The notes beneath the pieces are model-generated. The model made no database searches and was not told where the DNA came from. It was given only the letters and a program-made list of their open reading frames with translations. From Verrucomicrobia subdivision 3 bacterium UBA693 (GTDB lineage Bacteria > Verrucomicrobiota > Verrucomicrobiia > Limisphaerales > UBA8199), in the NCBI GenBank assembly GCA_002298785.1, contig DBMR01000046.1, positions 62,001 to 126,000 of the forward strand: a stretch of DNA of 64,000 nt, written 5' to 3'. Below, piece after piece: positions 60,728 through 64,000 of the stretch. The translations under genes were made by a program, and so were the position numbers. Each line of letters begins with the position of its first letter. Position 1 is the stretch's first letter.

Positions 60728-61399
60728 GTGAGCGCTAAAGCTAAAATTCGAGTCCTGATCGCCGATGACCATCCGGTCGTCCGCAAAGGCCTGCAAATGT
60801 GTCTGGCGCGACAGCCGCAGGTGCAAATTGTCGGTGAGGCGGCCAACGGCGCGGAAGCGCTGCAAAAAACTCGCGAGCTCTCCCCCGACATCGTGTTGAT
60901 GGACATCAACATGCCCGGGATGAACGGCCTCGAAGTGACCCAGGAAATCAACCGCCTGAACCTGAAGGTGAAGGTGGTCATCCTGTCCGTTCACAGCAAC
61001 AAGGAATACGTTTTCAAAATCATCCAGGCGGGTGCGCACGGTTACATCTCGAAAGAAGCCGCTCCCGAGGAATTGGTGCGGGCCATCGAGTCGGTCCACA
61101 ACGGTGATCCGTTCTTCAGCCCGGAAATCGCCCGGGCGGCCCTGGCCCAGATGGTTAGCAATGGCGGGAAAGCCGAACCCTGCCCGCAATTGACCGCGCG
61201 CGAGCGCGAAGTCCTCGTGTTGATCGCCGAAGGGCAGAGCAACAAGGAAATCGCCAGCCAGCTCGGTATCGGCGTCCGCACCATCGAAACCCATCGCGAG
61301 CGCATCATGCGCCGGCTGAAAATCCGGTCGGTGGCTGGCCTGACCAAATTTGCCATCATCAACGGCTTGGTAACACTCCAGACTGAGGCGCGCGCCTGA
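60728..61399 (+). CDS. NarL/FixJ-type response regulator
   Basis: A 223-residue regulator starting at a GTG (60728). The receiver domain has the acidic pair in IADDHP, the phospho-acceptor aspartate in VLMDINMPGMNG and the conserved Lys in ISKEAAPEE. The LuxR-type HTH domain follows (LTAREREVLVLIAEGQSNKEI ... TIETHRERIMRRLKI). It binds DNA as a dimer after phosphorylation. No histidine kinase is encoded next to it, so it is an orphan in this window; the kinase-less PAS protein at 11504 is far away. The upstream gap of 134 bases may hold its promoter. Confidence 0.93.
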   Translation: MSAKAKIRVLIADDHPVVRKGLQMCLARQPQVQIVGEAANGAEALQKTRELSPDIVLMDINMPGMNGLEVTQEINRLNLKVKVVILSVHSNKEYVFKIIQAGAHGYISKEAAPEELVRAIESVHNGDPFFSPEIARAALAQMVSNGGKAEPCPQLTAREREVLVLIAEGQSNKEIASQLGIGVRTIETHRERIMRRLKIRSVAGLTKFAIINGLVTLQTEARA

Positions 61400-61503
61400 T
61401 CCGGCTCCGCCTCCCTTCCGGAGGGCCTTCCGTAATCCTACGCAACAGCTTGCGTAATTCACCTGATTGCTTTTTCGGGCGCTAGAGTGTCAGTATTGCG
61501 TTC

Positions 61504-62367
61504 GTGTCCTTTTCCCGGCATGCACGGCCCGCGCTGGCCGGAGACTCCCTTCCGTCTCTGGCCCGGGACGCTTCTTCCCCTGCCCGCGAGACCCCGGTGC
61601 GTACGCTGATCGCCGACGACGAGCAAATCTGCCGCGAGACCCTGCGCCGATTGCTCCGGCACGATCCTGCGGTGGAGATTGTCGCCATCGCCACGGGTGG
61701 CGACGAAGCCCTTGAAGCCGCCAACCGTTTGCGACCCGATCTGCTCTTTCTGGATGTGGATATGCCGGGGACCAACGGCTTTTCAGTGGTGCGCGGTTTG
61801 CGCATGCCGTTCCTGCCGGCCATTGTCTTTATCACCGGCAACGAACGCGGCGCCATCGAGGCGTTTGAAGTCGCGGCGACCGATTACCTCCTCAAGCCCT
61901 GCCGCCTGGATCGTTTAAAGGTCGCGTTGCAGCGCGTCCGGTCACAAATGGCGCGGCAACGATTCGAGACCCTGTCGGCCCGGGCCACGCTGCCGATTCC
62001 CGCCCCGAAATCACCCCCGCTTACCAGTCTGGCCGTTCGCGAGGATGGACATGAGGTTTGGCTGGATCTGGACGAAATCTGCTGGATCGAGAGCCACGCC
62101 GGACACCTCACCATCCGTGCTGGTGCCCGGTCTTATAAGTTTTCAGAAACTCTCGAGCAACTGCACGCGAAGTTACCCGCCCGGGGGTTCTTCCTCGCCA
62201 GCCCCGGCCTGCTGCTCAACCTGGACCAGGTCCGGGAATTGCGCGTGGACGCCGATACCGGGCCGGTGGCGATCTTCCAGGATGGCGCCCGGCAATCGAT
62301 CCCGCCGCAAAGCCTTCACCTGCTGCCTTTGCTGGTGAATGCCGTGGTGCCGGAATTCGAGCCCTGA
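61504..62367 (+). CDS. LytTR-type response regulator
   Basis: A 287-residue regulator if read from the GTG at 61504; the GTG at 61597 (VRTLIADDEQ) would remove a 31-residue low-complexity leader and fits the family start better, so the true start is uncertain. The receiver has IADDE, the acceptor Asp in LLFLDVDMPGTNG, and Lys in DYLLKPCRLDRL. The C-terminal LytTR DNA-binding domain (about 175-280) shows DLDEICWIESHAGHLTIRAG and GFFLASPGLLLNLDQV. Such regulators bind tandem imperfect repeats. It is an orphan like its neighbour, about 100 bases downstream of the NarL-type gene on the same strand; cotranscription is possible. Confidence 0.9.
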   Translation: MSFSRHARPALAGDSLPSLARDASSPARETPVRTLIADDEQICRETLRRLLRHDPAVEIVAIATGGDEALEAANRLRPDLLFLDVDMPGTNGFSVVRGLRMPFLPAIVFITGNERGAIEAFEVAATDYLLKPCRLDRLKVALQRVRSQMARQRFETLSARATLPIPAPKSPPLTSLAVREDGHEVWLDLDEICWIESHAGHLTIRAGARSYKFSETLEQLHAKLPARGFFLASPGLLLNLDQVRELRVDADTGPVAIFQDGARQSIPPQSLHLLPLLVNAVVPEFEP

Positions 62368-62542
62368 GCGTCGCCTTGGTCTTATCGCCACCTGGAAGCG
62401 GAGGTTTCAACGAGATCGCATTAAAGCGCCAGTTTTCCAAGGTGGAGGTTACGTATTATCCGGCCTGGCGATTTGCAGATCGATTGGGTGATCCGAGCCT
62501 TTCGGGTCAGCACTCCGCCAGGTGGTAGTGTTCCACCCCCAT

Positions 62543-64000
62543 TTAAGGGACAGGCACGATGCGGTAAAGTCGAGAGGGTTGTCCCAGGACCGTGGTGTCG
62601 AAATAAAGCTGTGTGGAGTTGGTCAAAGTTAAGGTCGCCAGGGATGACCAGGCATCAACGGGACCAATCGCGTTGATAAAGTCCAGGCGCAGTTTATTGC
62701 CGGGCTGACCGGACAGGGTGATCGCCGGGACATAATCCAGATCAAGTGCCGGAGGAGGGGCCCCCGGCGTCGCGTGCCATGCCCGGTAGTAACGCGCAGC
62801 AGGCAGCGGCGAACTCAAGTCGAAATACTCTGCCGCCCCGGTGGCCAGCGTGAGCGTGTCCATAGATGTCCATTTGGTCCCGGAGCAACCGCCCTCAGCA
62901 CACTCCAGTTGCAGGGTGGTTCCGGGATCAGCGGTCAAGGTCAAGAACGGGACGGGACGACGTTCCACCACCGGGATAACGTTGACGACAGCCGGAGTGC
63001 TGGTAACCGCGCCGAAGTAATTGGTTACCACCACGGTATAAACGCCCGTATTGGAAGTCTGAACGCTGGCGATCCTGTAAACAGGATCGGAAGTCCCGCC
63101 GCCGATCGCCTGGGTGCCATTGAAAAGCCAACGATAAGAGGGCGGCGCGCAGGAATCCACGTGCACGTTCAGCACCAAGGCCGAACCGATTTCAAGGGTG
63201 CAACTGCGCGGCTCCTGAGTAATCGTTGGAGGACTGGCGGTAAGCTTAAACATCACGCCGGCATTATTCGCACCGCCATAGCGGCAGGTGCCATAGAAAC
63301 CATCCCCGCCGGCGACCATCGCGGCGACCGGGCCGGTACCGATGGACCCGGACAAATTGGTTATCACGGTGTAGTCGCTGCCGTCCATATTGATGCGATA
63401 CAAGGTGCCCTCGTTGGCGGGGCCGCCACCGCAAGTGCTGCCGATCAGGGTCTGGCCGGATATCACCAGACCGCCGTAAGGCATGCCGAGAGCAGGAAAG
63501 TTCCGCAAGGAGGCAAACCCGGTACCGTCAGTATTCAGCCGGAAAACCGTGCCCCAGTCGGAAGCGCCCCCATGAATCGTCGTGCCGTACAGCGTGTTCC
63601 CAGAGCGCAACAGATTGCCGATGGGCATCCGGCCGTCAGCCCCGGTAAAGGTCTTCAGAATAGTGTAGCCGCTGCCGTCCATGTTGACTCTGAAAACCGT
63701 GCCCAAGCCGATGCTCCAATCGCTGGTGGTACCATACAGGACGGTTCCTGAAATCACCAGGGTGCCGCAGGGACAGTTTCCATCGGCGCTGCCATAGCTA
63801 TGCAGCAAACGGAAACCCGTTCCATCCGTGTTGATGCGGTAAACGGTGCCTTGCGCGTAAGGCTGGTTGGTGCCTCCGGCGTAGGTCGTTCCAAATAAGG
63901 TGTCGCCCGAGAGGGCCACGCCGCCTCGCGGCTGGTTACCGTCGAACCCGCCGAAATACTTCAAGACGGCAAACTCGCTTCCATCCAGCCTCAGGCGGAA
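62543..64000 (-). CDS. GloVer-repeat secreted protein with Ig-like domain, 5' truncated
   Basis: The frame is open through the right edge of the window, so the N-terminus is missing; the TTG at 63964 is internal. The visible 485 residues contain five Gloeobacter/Verrucomicrobia-type tandem repeats of about 45-50 residues (GTVYRINTDGTGFRLLHSY, GTVFRVNMDGSGYTILKTF, GTVFRLNTDGTGFASLRNF, GTLYRINMDGSDYTVITNL). An Ig-like domain follows (PTITQEPRSCTLEIGSALVL ... NTGVYTVVVTNYFG). A beta-rich segment and a C-terminal tail (PVDAWSSLATLTL ... SRLYRIVPVP) of the type shared with two other proteins here end the protein. Probably a secreted or surface protein; the binding partner is unknown. No terminator is obvious between it and the convergent LytTR gene. 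Confidence 0.85.
   Translation of the reverse strand, partial: FRLRLDGSEFAVLKYFGGFDGNQPRGGVALSGDTLFGTTYAGGTNQPYAQGTVYRINTDGTGFRLLHSYGSADGNCPCGTLVISGTVLYGTTSDWSIGLGTVFRVNMDGSGYTILKTFTGADGRMPIGNLLRSGNTLYGTTIHGGASDWGTVFRLNTDGTGFASLRNFPALGMPYGGLVISGQTLIGSTCGGGPANEGTLYRINMDGSDYTVITNLSGSIGTGPVAAMVAGGDGFYGTCRYGGANNAGVMFKLTASPPTITQEPRSCTLEIGSALVLNVHVDSCAPPSYRWLFNGTQAIGGGTSDPVYRIASVQTSNTGVYTVVVTNYFGAVTSTPAVVNVIPVVERRPVPFLTLTADPGTTLQLECAEGGCSGTKWTSMDTLTLATGAAEYFDLSSPLPAARYYRAWHATPGAPPPALDLDYVPAITLSGQPGNKLRLDFINAIGPVDAWSSLATLTLTNSTQLYFDTTVLGQPSRLYRIVPVP

Overview
The window looks like chromosome of a GC-rich, Gram-negative member of the Verrucomicrobiota (Pedosphaera/Limisphaera-like; inferred from gene content). 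Indicators are an lpxD gene (lipid A), a GreA-type factor with a very long N-terminal region as in the PVC superphylum, a DUF1552 Tat protein, GloVer-type tandem repeats, a GH30-like secreted enzyme, a BspA-like LRR protein, and a C-terminal tail shared by secreted proteins. No tRNA, rRNA, CRISPR array or insertion sequence was recognised.

Layout. 1-7.2 kb: end of a phosphoesterase, yajQ, infA, a secreted glycosidase, a DUF1552 protein and a serine hydrolase. 7.2-7.9 kb: intergenic region with a well-formed candidate small RNA on the minus strand, divergent from the nitrogen genes. 7.9-11.5 kb: P-II, glnA with a strong terminator, an AT-rich dyad-containing region, then dnaA. 11.5-26 kb: a PAS/GAF sensor lacking a kinase domain, a thioredoxin-fold protein, a WPF-repeat protein downstream of an HpnN-like RND transporter, yebC, lpxD, rsmB, the long GreA protein and a lipoprotein nuclease/phosphatase. 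26-28.3 kb: a paired DnaA-box-like site, one unknown gene and 1.3 kb of non-coding sequence rich in short palindromic repeats.

28.3-40.3 kb: a tightly packed minus-strand operon (coiled-coil membrane protein, MoxR ATPase, DUF58, BatA-like VWA protein, ABC-type binding protein, ABC permease fused to an NHL propeller, large VWA protein). MoxR/DUF58/VWA sets are usually chaperone-like assembly systems. The embedded transport module without an ATPase, and the permease-NHL fusion, are unusual. 40.4-47.1 kb: a two-gene, translationally coupled cassette of a soluble M48-like metallopeptidase and an 1852-residue protein (degenerate kinase C-lobe, DUF4011-type SF1 helicase, restriction-endonuclease-like domain, WGR). 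Its architecture suggests genome defence. It is the best candidate here for an undescribed system.

47.5-64 kb: BspA-like LRR protein, DUF2851 protein, an HtrA protease, a five-gene ABC-2/GldG/DUF4340/AsmA cluster, two orphan response regulators (NarL and LytTR types), and a GloVer-repeat protein running off the window end. All functional statements rest on motif reading by eye; no database search was run.
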